From JBJXHB01 sp046160725 (GTDB lineage: Bacteria; Pseudomonadota; Gammaproteobacteria; Burkholderiales; Burkholderiaceae_C), in the NCBI GenBank assembly GCA_046160725.1, contig JBJXHB010000380.1, positions 1 through 24,844 of the forward strand: a DNA stretch of 24,844 nt, in the 5' to 3' direction. A program made the translations under genes and the position numbers. Below are positions 7,976 to 15,803 of this stretch, piece after piece (the first letter of the stretch is position 1; each line of letters begins with the position of its first letter). Below the pieces are notes generated by a model, which worked only from the letters and a program-made list of their open reading frames with translations, did not search any database and had not been told where the DNA came from.

Positions 7976-8992
7976 ATGAACCTGAAACAGCTTCACTATT
8001 TCGTCCAGGTCGCCGAACACGGCAGCTTCTCCAAGGCAGCCCAGGTGTTGCGCATCGCTCAGCCGGCGCTGAGCCGCCAGGTGCGGCTTCTGGAAACCGA
8101 CCTGCGCGAGACCCTGCTGCTGCGCAACGGCCGCGGCGTTGAGCCAACCGACGCCGGGCGGCGCCTGTTGGAGCATGCCACCGGCATCCTGCAGCAGGTG
8201 GACGAGGCCCGTGCAGATATTGGCTCACGGCGTGACGAGCCGGTGGGCCGCATCACCATTGGCCTGCCACCGAGCCTGGCACGTCAGCTCACACTGCCGC
8301 TGATCGAGGCGTTCCGGCGCGACTGCCCCCAGGCCCGGCTGGCCATCGTGGAGGGTCTGTCGGCCCACATGGCCGAATGGATCTCGTCTGGTCGTGTCGA
8401 CATCGGGTTGCTCTACAACCCGGACGCCCAGGCCGGGCTGGAGATCAAGCCGGTTCTGGAGGAGCCGCTGTGCCTGGTGCAACTGCGATCGGCCACGGTG
8501 CCGGCCACTGCCAAAGGGTCTGCCGGGCGCCGCCTGACCCAACTGGCGGCGCAAGAGCGGGGCTTGTTGCACAGAGCCACCGCATTGCCGCTGCGCCGGT
8601 TGGCCGACCATGCCTTGATCATGCCGGAGCGGGCCCATGTGATCCGTCGTCTGGTCGAGACCCAATGCGCGCTGCATGGCGTCGCGCTGGACGTGGCCTG
8701 GGAGGTGTCCAGCGTGCCCGCCATCCTGGACCTGGTCTGCGCCGGGCATGGGCAAGCCGTGTTGCCGCTCAGCTCGGTGACGGCATCGCCCTGGGCGGCC
8801 CGCCTGCAGGCGCGTGCCATCGAGCAGCCACGGCTGACCAGCGTGTTGTGCATGGTGGCGTCCGTCCATCGCCGCGCCAGCCCGCTGGCGCGCCAGGTGG
8901 CCCGGTTGCTGACTTCCGGCGCACGCAGCCTGCAGGCGGCCAGCCGTGCCGCGCCGGCCAGGGCGCCCCGGCGGTCGAACGTCGGGCGTTGA
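7976..8992 (+). CDS. LysR-type transcriptional regulator of the catabolic cluster
   Basis: A 338-residue LysR-type regulator. The N-terminal winged helix-turn-helix is textbook: MNLKQLHYFVQVAEHGSFSK, then AAQVLRIAQPALSRQVRLLE around residues 20-40, then the EPTDAGRRLLEHA wing and linker helix. The effector domain starts with RITIGLPPSLA. An Arg/Ala-rich stretch of roughly 30 residues (about 178-205) looks longer than in typical relatives, and the last 20 residues are low-complexity. The subgroup is the Nac/CbL-like one with LADHALIMPERAHVIRRLVE. It lies directly upstream of, and parallel to, the protocatechuate genes, so it probably senses a pathway acid and activates them. In Sphingobium SYK-6 the LysR protein LigR does this for lig genes; equivalence here is inferred. 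Confidence 0.92.
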   Translation: MNLKQLHYFVQVAEHGSFSKAAQVLRIAQPALSRQVRLLETDLRETLLLRNGRGVEPTDAGRRLLEHATGILQQVDEARADIGSRRDEPVGRITIGLPPSLARQLTLPLIEAFRRDCPQARLAIVEGLSAHMAEWISSGRVDIGLLYNPDAQAGLEIKPVLEEPLCLVQLRSATVPATAKGSAGRRLTQLAAQERGLLHRATALPLRRLADHALIMPERAHVIRRLVETQCALHGVALDVAWEVSSVPAILDLVCAGHGQAVLPLSSVTASPWAARLQARAIEQPRLTSVLCMVASVHRRASPLARQVARLLTSGARSLQAASRAAPARAPRRSNVGR

Positions 8993-9037
8993 TCGATGCC
9001 ACGGTGCTCTGCATCGCTCCCATGATCTATGCCGAAT

Positions 9038-9058
9038 TGGTCTAGCAGCTAGTGGTCT
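9038..9058. promoter_or_regulatory. Candidate regulator-binding repeat upstream of the catabolic genes
   Basis: In the 121-base gap between lysR and the first catabolic gene, TGGTCT occurs twice 15 bases apart (9038 and 9053). Between and overlapping them is CTAGCAGCTAG (9042-9052), a near-palindrome containing two CTAG tetramers, which are usually scarce in bacterial DNA. The position is where an activator would bind to drive the long downstream run of genes. A weak stem CGATGC/GCATCG (8994-9016) precedes it. No clear core promoter was recognised. Confidence 0.35.
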
Positions 9059-9113
9059 GATGTGCCCGAGGTGGTGCTGGGCCGCACGCAGAATCCGCGA
9101 CTGCAGACCCATC

Positions 9114-9803
9114 ATGGCACCCACCCTGTCCGGCATCTCATCCATGGCCACCCGCCTCGTGCTGGGTGAGCTGTGCACGGCCTACCAGGCGCGGACCGGA
9201 CAAGCTGCGAGTTTCGAGTCGGTGGGCGGCGTGGATGCGGCCCGCCGCGTGGCAGCCGGGGAGGCGTTCGATGCGGTCGTGCTCGCATCCGATGCCCTGG
9301 ACCGCCTGGCGGCCACAGGGCATGTGCGGCCCCAGACCCGCGTCGATCTGGCGGTCTCCGCGGTTGCCCTGGCCGTACCCGCCGGTACGCCGCTGCCCGA
9401 CATCAGCACCGGCTCGGCGTTGCGTGCCCTGTTGCGCTCTGGGGGGCGTATCGGCTACTCCACCGGGCCCAGCGGCTCCCAGCTGCTGCTGCTGTTCGAC
9501 CGGTGGGGCCTGCGGGAAATGCTGGAACCACGGCTGGTGCTGGCCGCACCGGGCGTGCCGGTGGGCCGCCTGGTGGCCCGTGGCGACGCCGATCTCGGGT
9601 TCCAGCAGCTCAGCGAGTTGATGCATGAGCCGGGCCTGACGGTGGTCGGGCCGCTGCCGGCCGATGTGGCCATCACGACGACGTTTTCGGCGGCGGTCTG
9701 TACGGCTGCGCCGCAGCCGGACGCGGCCCGGCTGTTCCTGCAATACCTGGCATCGGCGGAAGCCGCGCCGGCCAAGCAGCGCCAGGGCATGTCCCCGGCC
9801 TGA
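9114..9803 (+). CDS. Cytoplasmic ModA-like (type 2 periplasmic-binding fold) protein
   Basis: A 229-residue protein with the fold of molybdate-type extracellular binding proteins (SBP_bac_11): first strand TLSGISS, helix TRLVLGELCTAYQARTG, then AGEAFDAVVLASDALDRLAATG, a hinge with LAVSAVALAVPAGTPLP, and a second lobe with GDADLGFQQLSELM. The first fold strand begins two residues after the ATG at 9114, so there is no room for a signal peptide. The next in-frame upstream ATG (9060) adds a Cys/Arg-rich stretch that is not a signal either. It is therefore predicted to stay in the cytoplasm, with no transporter permease or ATPase beside it. It lies first in the protocatechuate run, 41 bases before ligJ. 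Possible roles are binding or isomerising a pathway acid, or assisting LysR; none is established here. Confidence 0.75.
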   Translation: MAPTLSGISSMATRLVLGELCTAYQARTGQAASFESVGGVDAARRVAAGEAFDAVVLASDALDRLAATGHVRPQTRVDLAVSAVALAVPAGTPLPDISTGSALRALLRSGGRIGYSTGPSGSQLLLLFDRWGLREMLEPRLVLAAPGVPVGRLVARGDADLGFQQLSELMHEPGLTVVGPLPADVAITTTFSAAVCTAAPQPDAARLFLQYLASAEAAPAKQRQGMSPA

Positions 9804-9844
9804 GGGCGTCGAAAGCGGCCGCCGCGCACCTGGAGAAACCGACC

Positions 9845-10870
9845 ATGATCATCGACATCCACGGCCACTACACCACGCATCCGGCTTCGCTGGAGGACTG
9901 GCGCAACCGCCAGGTCGCCGCGCTCGGCAACCCGGGCGAGGCGCCACGACCGTCCGAGCTGCGCATCTCGGACGACGAGCTGCGCGAGTCCATCGCCAGC
10001 AACCAGCTGCGCCAGATGAAGGAGCGCGGCCTGGACCTGACGGTCTTCAGCCCGCGTGCCAGCTTCATGGCCCACCATGTCGGCGACTTCCAGGTCTCGG
10101 CCACCTGGTCGGCGATCTGCAATGAGTTGTGCCACCGGGTGTCGCAGCTGTTCCCCGACAACTTCATGCCGGCGGCCATGCTGCCGCAGTCGCCGGGCGT
10201 CGACCCCAGCACCTGCATACCCGAGCTGGTCCGGTGCGTCGAGCAGTTCGGCAACGTGGCGGTCAACCTGAACCCGGACCCGTCCGGCGGCCACTGGCGC
10301 GAGCCGCCCCTGACGGACTCCTGGTGGTACGGTCTCTACGAGAAGATCGTCGAGTACGAGCTGCCGGTGATGGTGCATGTCAGCACCTCGTGCAACGCCT
10401 GCTTCCACACCACCGGCGCCCACTACATCAATGCCGACACCACGGCCTTCATGCAGCTGCTGGAGGGCAACCTGTTCAAGGACTTCCCGACGCTGAAATT
10501 CATCATCCCGCACGGCGGCGGCGCGGCGCCCTACCACTGGGGCCGCTACCGCGGGCTGGCGCAGCAGATGAAAAAGCCGCTGCTGCAGGACCACCTGCTG
10601 AACAATGTGTTCTTCGACACCTGCGTTTACCACCAGCCGGGCATCGACCTGCTGACCCGGGTGATACCGGCGCGCAACGTGCTGTTCGCCAGCGAGATGA
10701 TCGGCGCTGTGCGCGGCATTGACCCCGACACCGGCTTCAACTACGACGACACCCGGCGCTACATCGACGCAGCGGCGCTTTCGGCAACGGACAAGCACGC
10801 CATCTTCGAGGGCAATGCCCGCCGCGTCTATCCCCGCCTGGACCGGGCCCTCAAGGCCCGCGGGCGCTGA
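9845..10870 (+). CDS. ligJ: 4-oxalomesaconate hydratase LigJ
   Basis: A 341-residue amidohydrolase-superfamily enzyme that hydrates 4-oxalomesaconate to 4-carboxy-4-hydroxy-2-oxoadipate, the fifth step of protocatechuate 4,5-cleavage. Length equals that of characterised LigJ. The metal and catalytic positions fall exactly where expected for LigJ: His6 and His8 in DIHGHYTTHP, His178 in MVHVSTS, and Glu284 in FASEMIG. IPHGGGAAPYHWGR is another family segment. Glu284 in place of the Asp usual in hydrolases of the superfamily fits a hydratase. A GGAG at 9832-9835 supports the start at 9845. The aldolase gene that uses its product follows 15 bases later with its own strong ribosome-binding site. 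The enzyme should be cytoplasmic and zinc-dependent. Confidence 0.95.
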   Translation: MIIDIHGHYTTHPASLEDWRNRQVAALGNPGEAPRPSELRISDDELRESIASNQLRQMKERGLDLTVFSPRASFMAHHVGDFQVSATWSAICNELCHRVSQLFPDNFMPAAMLPQSPGVDPSTCIPELVRCVEQFGNVAVNLNPDPSGGHWREPPLTDSWWYGLYEKIVEYELPVMVHVSTSCNACFHTTGAHYINADTTAFMQLLEGNLFKDFPTLKFIIPHGGGAAPYHWGRYRGLAQQMKKPLLQDHLLNNVFFDTCVYHQPGIDLLTRVIPARNVLFASEMIGAVRGIDPDTGFNYDDTRRYIDAAALSATDKHAIFEGNARRVYPRLDRALKARGR

Positions 10871-10885
10871 ACAGAGGAGACCGCG

Positions 10886-11569
10886 ATGTACGAACTCGGA
10901 ATCGTCAAGCGAAACATCCAGCGTGCCGACGCGGCCGCCGTGGCCCGCCTGGGCCGACTGGGCGTGGCCACCGTGCACGAGTCCATGGGCCGGGTTGGCC
11001 TGATGGACACCGTCATGCGGCCCATCTATCCCGGCGCCCACGTGGCCGGCACCGCCGTGACCGTGCTGCTGCATCCGGGTGACAACTGGATGATGCATGT
11101 GGTCGGCGAGCAGGTCCGCCCCGGCGACATCGTCGTGGCGGCCATCACCGCCCCCTGCACCGACGGCTACTTCGGCGACCTGCTGGCAACCTCTTTCAAG
11201 GCCCTGGGAGCACGCGCCCTGGTCATCGACGCCGGCGTGCGGGACGTGCGCGAGCTCACCTCGATGGGCTTCCCGGTCTGGAGCCGCTGCATCAGCGCCA
11301 AGGGCACGGTCAAGGCCACGCTGGGGTCGGTCAACATTCCGGTGCTGTGCGCCGGCGCCCTGGTGAACCCGGGCGACGTCATCGTGGCGGACGACGACGG
11401 CGTGGTCGTGGTGCCCGCCGCCTGGGCCGAGCGCACCGCCACCGCAGCCGAGGCGCGGGAGGCCAACGAGACGGCCAAGCGCGCGAAGCTGGCCACGGGC
11501 GTGCTGGGGCTGGACATGTACAACTTGCGCGAGCCCCTGGCCAAGGCCGGGCTGCGCTATGTCGACTGA
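10886..11569 (+). CDS. ligK: 4-carboxy-4-hydroxy-2-oxoadipate aldolase LigK (RraA-like fold)
   Basis: A 227-residue class II HMG/CHA aldolase that cleaves 4-carboxy-4-hydroxy-2-oxoadipate to pyruvate and oxaloacetate, the last step of the pathway. It has the RraA-like fold and carries the catalytic D-X20-R-D arrangement as Asp98 and Arg119-Asp120 (GDLL and AGVRDVRE), which distinguishes the aldolases from true RraA regulators. The N-terminal GVATVHESMGR and the C-terminal GDVIVADDDGVVVVP are family segments. The start at 10886 is backed by AGAGGAGA at 10873-10880. The enzyme is also known for oxaloacetate decarboxylase activity. It overlaps the following dehydrogenase start by 11 bases if that gene begins at 11559. 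Confidence 0.95.
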   Translation: MYELGIVKRNIQRADAAAVARLGRLGVATVHESMGRVGLMDTVMRPIYPGAHVAGTAVTVLLHPGDNWMMHVVGEQVRPGDIVVAAITAPCTDGYFGDLLATSFKALGARALVIDAGVRDVRELTSMGFPVWSRCISAKGTVKATLGSVNIPVLCAGALVNPGDVIVADDDGVVVVPAAWAERTATAAEAREANETAKRAKLATGVLGLDMYNLREPLAKAGLRYVD

Positions 11570-12539
11570 CGGCGGCGCCATGCCCATGACCTTGTCCTCG
11601 CCGGTGCGGGTGGCGCTGGTCGGCTACGGCGAGGTCGGCCGAATCCTGGCCGAGGACCTGCGCGAGGCCGGCCACGTGGTCGGCGCGTTCGATGTCAAGC
11701 TTGCTTCCGCGGCCGGGGATGCCATGCGCGCGCATGCCGCGGGCGCCGGCGTGCATTTGGCCGCCAGCGCGGCGGAGGTGGTGACCGACGCGGCGCTGGT
11801 GATCAGCGCCGTCACGGCCAGCCAGGCGGTGGCGGTGGCACAGGCGTGCGCACCGGCCTTGGTGGACGGCTGCTTCTTCCTGGACCTCAATTCCGCCTCG
11901 CCCGGCGCCAAGGCCGAGGCTGCGCAATGCGTCGACGCCGCCGGCGGCCGCTATGTCGAGGGCGCGGTGATGACCTCGCTGCCGCCGTATCGCATCCAGG
12001 TGCCGCTGCTGCTCGGTGGCCCGCATGCCCAGGCGCTCAAGCCGATGCTCGATGCATTGGGCTTCGCCGCCCGGGTGCACAGCGACCGCCTGGGCGTGGC
12101 CAGCGCCACCAAGATGTGCCGCAGCGTGATGATCAAGGGCCTGGAGGCGATGGTGATCGAGAGCTTCACCACCGCCCGCCACTACGGTGTGGAGGACGCG
12201 GTGATCGCATCGCTGCACGAGACCTTTCCCGGCATCGACTGGGAGCGCCAGGCGGCGTACTTCTTCCAGCGCGTGATCGAGCATGGCCGTCGACGCAGCG
12301 AGGAGGTCCGCGAGGTCGCGGTCACCGTCCGCGAGGCCGGCCTGCTACCCCACAGTGCCGCTGGCACGGCCGAGCGTCAGGCCTGGATGGCGGATATGTC
12401 CGACGCCGGCCTCTTTGGCAGCCGCGGAGAAGCCGCCTTCGCGCGCAGCGCCGACTGGCGCATGGAGGCTGACCGCATCCTGCGGGCGGTCCACCAGCCC
12501 GCCGCCAACCACGAGCGCCCGGCGCCGATGCCCACATGA
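11559..12539 (+). CDS. NAD(P)-binding dehydrogenase of the DUF1932 / beta-hydroxyacid dehydrogenase type, role unassigned
   Basis: A 326-residue protein. The N-terminal Rossmann domain shows RVALVGYGEVGRILAEDL (a G-x-G-x-x-G motif) with an acidic residue at the end of strand 2 (GAFDVKL), which favours NAD over NADP. The C-terminal domain is of the DUF1932/6-phosphogluconate dehydrogenase-like kind, with ATKMCRSVMIKGLEAM placing a Lys at the usual catalytic position. It lies between ligK and ligI with overlaps on both sides (ATGA at 12536-12539), so it is expressed with the pathway, yet no standard step needs it. It might act on a side product or on a related methoxylated or hydroxylated acid. 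The start could also be ATG 11580 or 11586; 11559 is taken as the longest coupled option. Confidence 0.8.
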   Translation: MSTDGGAMPMTLSSPVRVALVGYGEVGRILAEDLREAGHVVGAFDVKLASAAGDAMRAHAAGAGVHLAASAAEVVTDAALVISAVTASQAVAVAQACAPALVDGCFFLDLNSASPGAKAEAAQCVDAAGGRYVEGAVMTSLPPYRIQVPLLLGGPHAQALKPMLDALGFAARVHSDRLGVASATKMCRSVMIKGLEAMVIESFTTARHYGVEDAVIASLHETFPGIDWERQAAYFFQRVIEHGRRRSEEVREVAVTVREAGLLPHSAAGTAERQAWMADMSDAGLFGSRGEAAFARSADWRMEADRILRAVHQPAANHERPAPMPT

Positions 12540-13483
12540 ACGCTCCGCACCCAGGCAAGCCCACCACAGGCGCCTTTGACAAGACCGGCGGGTGGCTGGA
12601 CTGGTTCGACGGCCCGAGCCGGCCTCGCTTCGTGCTGCCGCCGGGCGCCGTCGATGCCCATTGCCATGTGTTCGGCCCGGGCGCCGACTTTCCCTATGCG
12701 CCCGAGCGCAAGTACACGCCCTGCGACGCCGGCAAGGACCAGTTGTTCGCGTTGCGCGACCACCTGGGCTTTGCCCGCAACGTCATCGTCCAGGCCACCT
12801 GCCACGGTGCCGACAACCGCGCATTGGCCGATGCCTGCCGCGCCAGCGCCGGCCGCGCGCGTGGCGTCGCCACGGTGCGGCGCAGCGTCAGCGATGCCGA
12901 GCTGGAGCAGCTCCATGCCGCCGGCGTCCGCGGCGTGCGCTTCAATTTCGTCAAGCGCCTGGTGGACTTCACGCCCAAGGACGAGTTGCTGGAGATCGCC
13001 GGCCGCATCCAGCAGCTGGGCTGGCATGTGGTGATCTATTTCGAGGCGGTGGACCTGCCCGATCTGTGGGACTTCTTCACCGCGCTACCGACCACCGTCG
13101 TGGTGGACCACATGGGCCGGCCGGACGTCGGCCTGCCGATTGACGGCCCGCAGTTCGGCCTGTTCATGAAGTTCATGCACGAGCATGGCAACGTCTGGAG
13201 CAAGGTCAGTTGTCCGGAGCGGCTCAGCGTGGCCGGCCCACCGGCCCGTGACGGCGAGCAGCAGGCCTATCGCGACGTGGTGCCTTTCGCGCGCCGGGTG
13301 GTGGAGACCTTTCCCGACCGCGTGCTCTGGGGTACCGACTGGCCGCACCCGAACCTGAAGCACCACATGCCCGACGACGGCTTGCTGGTCGACTTCATTC
13401 CGCACATCGCTACCACCGCCGCGTTGCAGCGCGCGCTGCTGGTGGACAACCCGATGCGGCTGTACTGGCCGGAGGAGGCCTGA
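12536..13483 (+). CDS. ligI: 2-pyrone-4,6-dicarboxylate lactonase LigI
   Basis: A 315-residue amidohydrolase-superfamily lactonase that opens 2-pyrone-4,6-dicarboxylate to 4-oxalomesaconate. The conserved DAHCHVFGP motif supplies His42 and His44, VVDHMGRPD a further His, and LWGTDWPHPN the catalytic Asp. Arg-rich segments RGVRFNFVKR and the DHMGR region fit binding of a dicarboxylate. LigI is notable for working without a bound metal, unlike most relatives; that is known from the family and not visible here. The start overlaps the DUF1932 stop. The stop is 3 bases before ligA, whose ribosome-binding site GGAGGAGG (13471-13478) lies inside the ligI coding end. It follows LigC in the pathway. 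The enzyme is cytoplasmic. Confidence 0.95.
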   Translation: MNAPHPGKPTTGAFDKTGGWLDWFDGPSRPRFVLPPGAVDAHCHVFGPGADFPYAPERKYTPCDAGKDQLFALRDHLGFARNVIVQATCHGADNRALADACRASAGRARGVATVRRSVSDAELEQLHAAGVRGVRFNFVKRLVDFTPKDELLEIAGRIQQLGWHVVIYFEAVDLPDLWDFFTALPTTVVVDHMGRPDVGLPIDGPQFGLFMKFMHEHGNVWSKVSCPERLSVAGPPARDGEQQAYRDVVPFARRVVETFPDRVLWGTDWPHPNLKHHMPDDGLLVDFIPHIATTAALQRALLVDNPMRLYWPEEA

Positions 13484-13486
13484 CCC

Positions 13487-13927
13487 ATGGCCCTGACCAA
13501 ACCCTATCTCGACATCCCCGGCACCACCATCTTCGACGCCGAGCAGTCACGCAAGGGCTACTGGCTCAACCAGTTCTGCATGAGCCTGATGAAGGCCGAC
13601 AACCGGGCGCGCTTCCTGGCCGACCCGCGGGCCAGCCTGGACGAGTGGCCGATGACCGAGGCCCAGAAACTGGCGGTGCTGGCGCGCGACCTGAACCGCT
13701 GCATCGCCGAGGGCGGCAACATCTATTTCCTGGCCAAGCTGGGCGCCACCCACGGCAAGAGCTTTCAGCAGATGGCCGGCAGCATGACCGGCATGACGGA
13801 GGAGGAATACCGCGACATGATGATCGGCGGCGGCCGCTCCGTAGATGGCAACCGCATCCTCGGCGAAGACGGCAATGCCCAACCGCACCGCCAGCCCCAG
13901 GGCAGCGCGCCCAAGCCCGGCTTCTGA
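13487..13927 (+). CDS. ligA: Protocatechuate 4,5-dioxygenase alpha (small) subunit LigA/PmdA
   Basis: A 146-residue small subunit of the type II extradiol dioxygenase that cleaves protocatechuate between C4 and C5. It caps the active site of the beta subunit and carries no iron itself. The sequence is diagnostic: GTTIFDAEQSRKGYWLNQF, a DEWPMTEAQK stretch, and GGNIYFLAKLGATHGKSFQQMAGSMTGM before a variable polar tail. The start at 13487 has a strong ribosome-binding site 8 bases upstream. The beta subunit gene begins 25 bases after its stop. The name pmdA is used for the Comamonas homologue. Gallate or 3-O-methylgallate could also be substrates, as for LigAB in other organisms. Confidence 0.96.
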   Translation: MALTKPYLDIPGTTIFDAEQSRKGYWLNQFCMSLMKADNRARFLADPRASLDEWPMTEAQKLAVLARDLNRCIAEGGNIYFLAKLGATHGKSFQQMAGSMTGMTEEEYRDMMIGGGRSVDGNRILGEDGNAQPHRQPQGSAPKPGF

Positions 13928-13952
13928 CCCCATCCGCACGTACGCCCACGAC

Positions 13953-14822
13953 ATGGCCCGCATCACCGCATCCGTCTACACCAGCCACGTGCCCGCCATC
14001 GGCGCGGCGCTCGACCTGGGCAAGAGTCAGGAACCCTACTGGCAGAAAGTCTTCACCGGCTACGACTTCTCGCGCCGGTGGCTGGCGCAGAACCCGCCGG
14101 ACGTCATCTTCCTGGTCTTCAACGACCATGCCACGGCCTTCAGCCTGGAGATGATCCCGACCTTCGCCATCGGCACGGCCGACAGCTACAAGCCGGCTGA
14201 TGAAGGCTGGGGGCCGCGGCCGGTGCCGGTGGTGCAGGGCCATCCGGCACTCGCCAGCCATATTGCGCACAGCGTGATTCAGGACGACTTCGACCTGACC
14301 ATCGTCAACCGCATGGATGTGGACCACGGGCTGACCGTGCCGCTGAGCCTGATGTGCGGCGCCCAGGACCCGGCCACCGGCGCCTGGCCCTGCCCGGTGA
14401 TCCCGTTCGCCGTCAATGTCGTGCAGTACCCGGTGCCCAGCGGACGGCGCTGCTTCCAGCTCGGGCAGGCCATCCGGCGTGCCGTGCATAGCTACGACGA
14501 GCCGTTGAACGTGCAGATCTGGGGCACCGGAGGGATGAGCCACCAACTGCAGGGTGCCCGTGCCGGCCTGATCAATGCCGAGTGGGACAAGCGCTTCCTC
14601 GACCAGCTGATCGCGGACCCGGCCGGCCTGGCGCAGCTGCCCCACATCGACTATGTCCGCGAAGCCGGCAGCGAAGGCATCGAGCTGGTGATGTGGCTGA
14701 TCGCCCGCGGCGCCATGGCCGACGTGGCGGGCGGTCCGCCGCCCCGCGTGGCCCACCGCTTCTACCATGTGCCCGCGTCCAACACGGCCGTGGGTCACCT
14801 GATCCTGGAGAACCCGACATGA
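13953..14822 (+). CDS. ligB: Protocatechuate 4,5-dioxygenase beta (catalytic) subunit LigB/PmdB
   Basis: A 289-residue catalytic subunit of the LigB superfamily. It holds Fe(II) and converts protocatechuate plus O2 to 4-carboxy-2-hydroxymuconate-6-semialdehyde. The iron-ligand positions are in place: His12 in YTSHVPAIG, His59 in FNDHATAF, and a Glu in REAGSEGIELVMW near residue 241. His125 (VDHGLTVPL) and the proposed catalytic base His197 (GGMSHQL) are also present. The start at 13953 gives the standard N-terminus MARITASVYTSHVP; the longer frame from 13845 runs inside ligA. No good Shine-Dalgarno precedes it, so coupling to ligA translation is likely. Its stop overlaps the ligC start (ATGA, 14819-14822). 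Confidence 0.96.
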   Translation: MARITASVYTSHVPAIGAALDLGKSQEPYWQKVFTGYDFSRRWLAQNPPDVIFLVFNDHATAFSLEMIPTFAIGTADSYKPADEGWGPRPVPVVQGHPALASHIAHSVIQDDFDLTIVNRMDVDHGLTVPLSLMCGAQDPATGAWPCPVIPFAVNVVQYPVPSGRRCFQLGQAIRRAVHSYDEPLNVQIWGTGGMSHQLQGARAGLINAEWDKRFLDQLIADPAGLAQLPHIDYVREAGSEGIELVMWLIARGAMADVAGGPPPRVAHRFYHVPASNTAVGHLILENPT

Positions 14823-15775
14823 CCCGGACCATCAAGGTGGCGTTGGCCGGCGCCGGCGCCTTTGGCATCAAGCATCTCGACGCCATGCGTCGCATCGACG
14901 GCGTCGATGTCATCTCGGTCGTCGGGCGCGCGCTGGACAAGACCCGCGAGGTGGCAGCGACCTACGGCATCGGCCATGCCACCACCGACCTGGCCGACAG
15001 CCTGGCGCTGCCGCAGCTGGACGCCGTCATCCTTTGCACGCCGACCCAGATGCATGCCGCGCAGGCGGTGGCCTGCATGAAGGCCGGCAAGCATGTGCAG
15101 GCCGAGATACCCCTGGCCGACACGCTGCGTGACGCCTACCGCGTGCTTCAGATGCAGGAGAACACCGGACTGGTGGCGATGTGCGGCCACACGCGGCGCT
15201 TCAACCCCAGCCACCAGTGGGTGCGCCAACGCATCGAGGCCGGAACGCTCAACATCCAGCAGTTGGACGTGCAGACCTACTTCTTCCGCCGCAGCAACAT
15301 CAACGCCCTGGGCCAGCCGCGCAGCTGGACCGACCACCTGCTGTGGCACCACGCGGCCCATACGGTTGACCTGTTTGCCTACCAATGCCGCAGCCCGGTC
15401 GTCAAGGCGCAGGCGCTGCAGGGGCCGATCCACCCGACATTGGGCATTGCCATGGACATGAGCATCCAGCTCAAGGCGGCCAACGGCGCCATCTGCACGC
15501 TGTCCCTGAGCTTCAACAACGACGGGCCGCTTGGCACCTTCTTCCGCTACATCGGTGACACCGGCACCTACATCGCCCGCTACGACGACCTGGTCGACGG
15601 CAAGGAGAACAAGATCGATGTATCCCTGGTGGCGGTGTCGATGAACGGCATCGAGCTGCAGGACCGCGAGTTCTTCGCCGCGATCCGCGAGGGGCGCGAG
15701 CCCAATGCCAGCGTGCGCCAGGTGCTGCCCTGCTATGAGATCCTGCACGACCTCGACCGACAACTGTCGAGCTGA
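14819..15775 (+). CDS. ligC: 4-carboxy-2-hydroxymuconate-6-semialdehyde dehydrogenase LigC/PmdC
   Basis: A 318-residue Gfo/Idh/MocA-family dehydrogenase. It oxidises the hemiacetal form of CHMS with NAD(P)+ to 2-pyrone-4,6-dicarboxylate, linking LigAB to LigI. The Rossmann motif is KVALAGAGAFGIKHL (Gly11, Gly13, Gly16). The position that is EKP in most family members reads EIPLAD here, as I expect for LigC-type enzymes, and HTRRFNPSHQW and DHLLWHHAAHTVDLF form the substrate side. The start overlaps the ligB stop by four bases. It is the last of the ring-cleavage genes; the TRAP transporter begins 28 bases later with its own strong ribosome-binding site, so the transporter is probably on the same transcript. 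Confidence 0.94.
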   Translation: MTRTIKVALAGAGAFGIKHLDAMRRIDGVDVISVVGRALDKTREVAATYGIGHATTDLADSLALPQLDAVILCTPTQMHAAQAVACMKAGKHVQAEIPLADTLRDAYRVLQMQENTGLVAMCGHTRRFNPSHQWVRQRIEAGTLNIQQLDVQTYFFRRSNINALGQPRSWTDHLLWHHAAHTVDLFAYQCRSPVVKAQALQGPIHPTLGIAMDMSIQLKAANGAICTLSLSFNNDGPLGTFFRYIGDTGTYIARYDDLVDGKENKIDVSLVAVSMNGIELQDREFFAAIREGREPNASVRQVLPCYEILHDLDRQLSS

Positions 15776-15803
15776 CTTTCTGCAACCAAGAGGAGACATC
15801 CTG

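Noticed and set aside
9455..11587. A 710-codon open frame on the minus strand
   Set aside because: Antisense to the ModA-like gene, ligJ and ligK, whose catalytic residues are at exact positions. The antisense translation shows no domain.
14819..15775. EIP instead of EKP in LigC as a dead active site
   Set aside because: The rest of the protein is intact and the Gfo/Idh enzymes that act as CHMS dehydrogenase are expected to differ here, so it is more likely a family trait than a defect.
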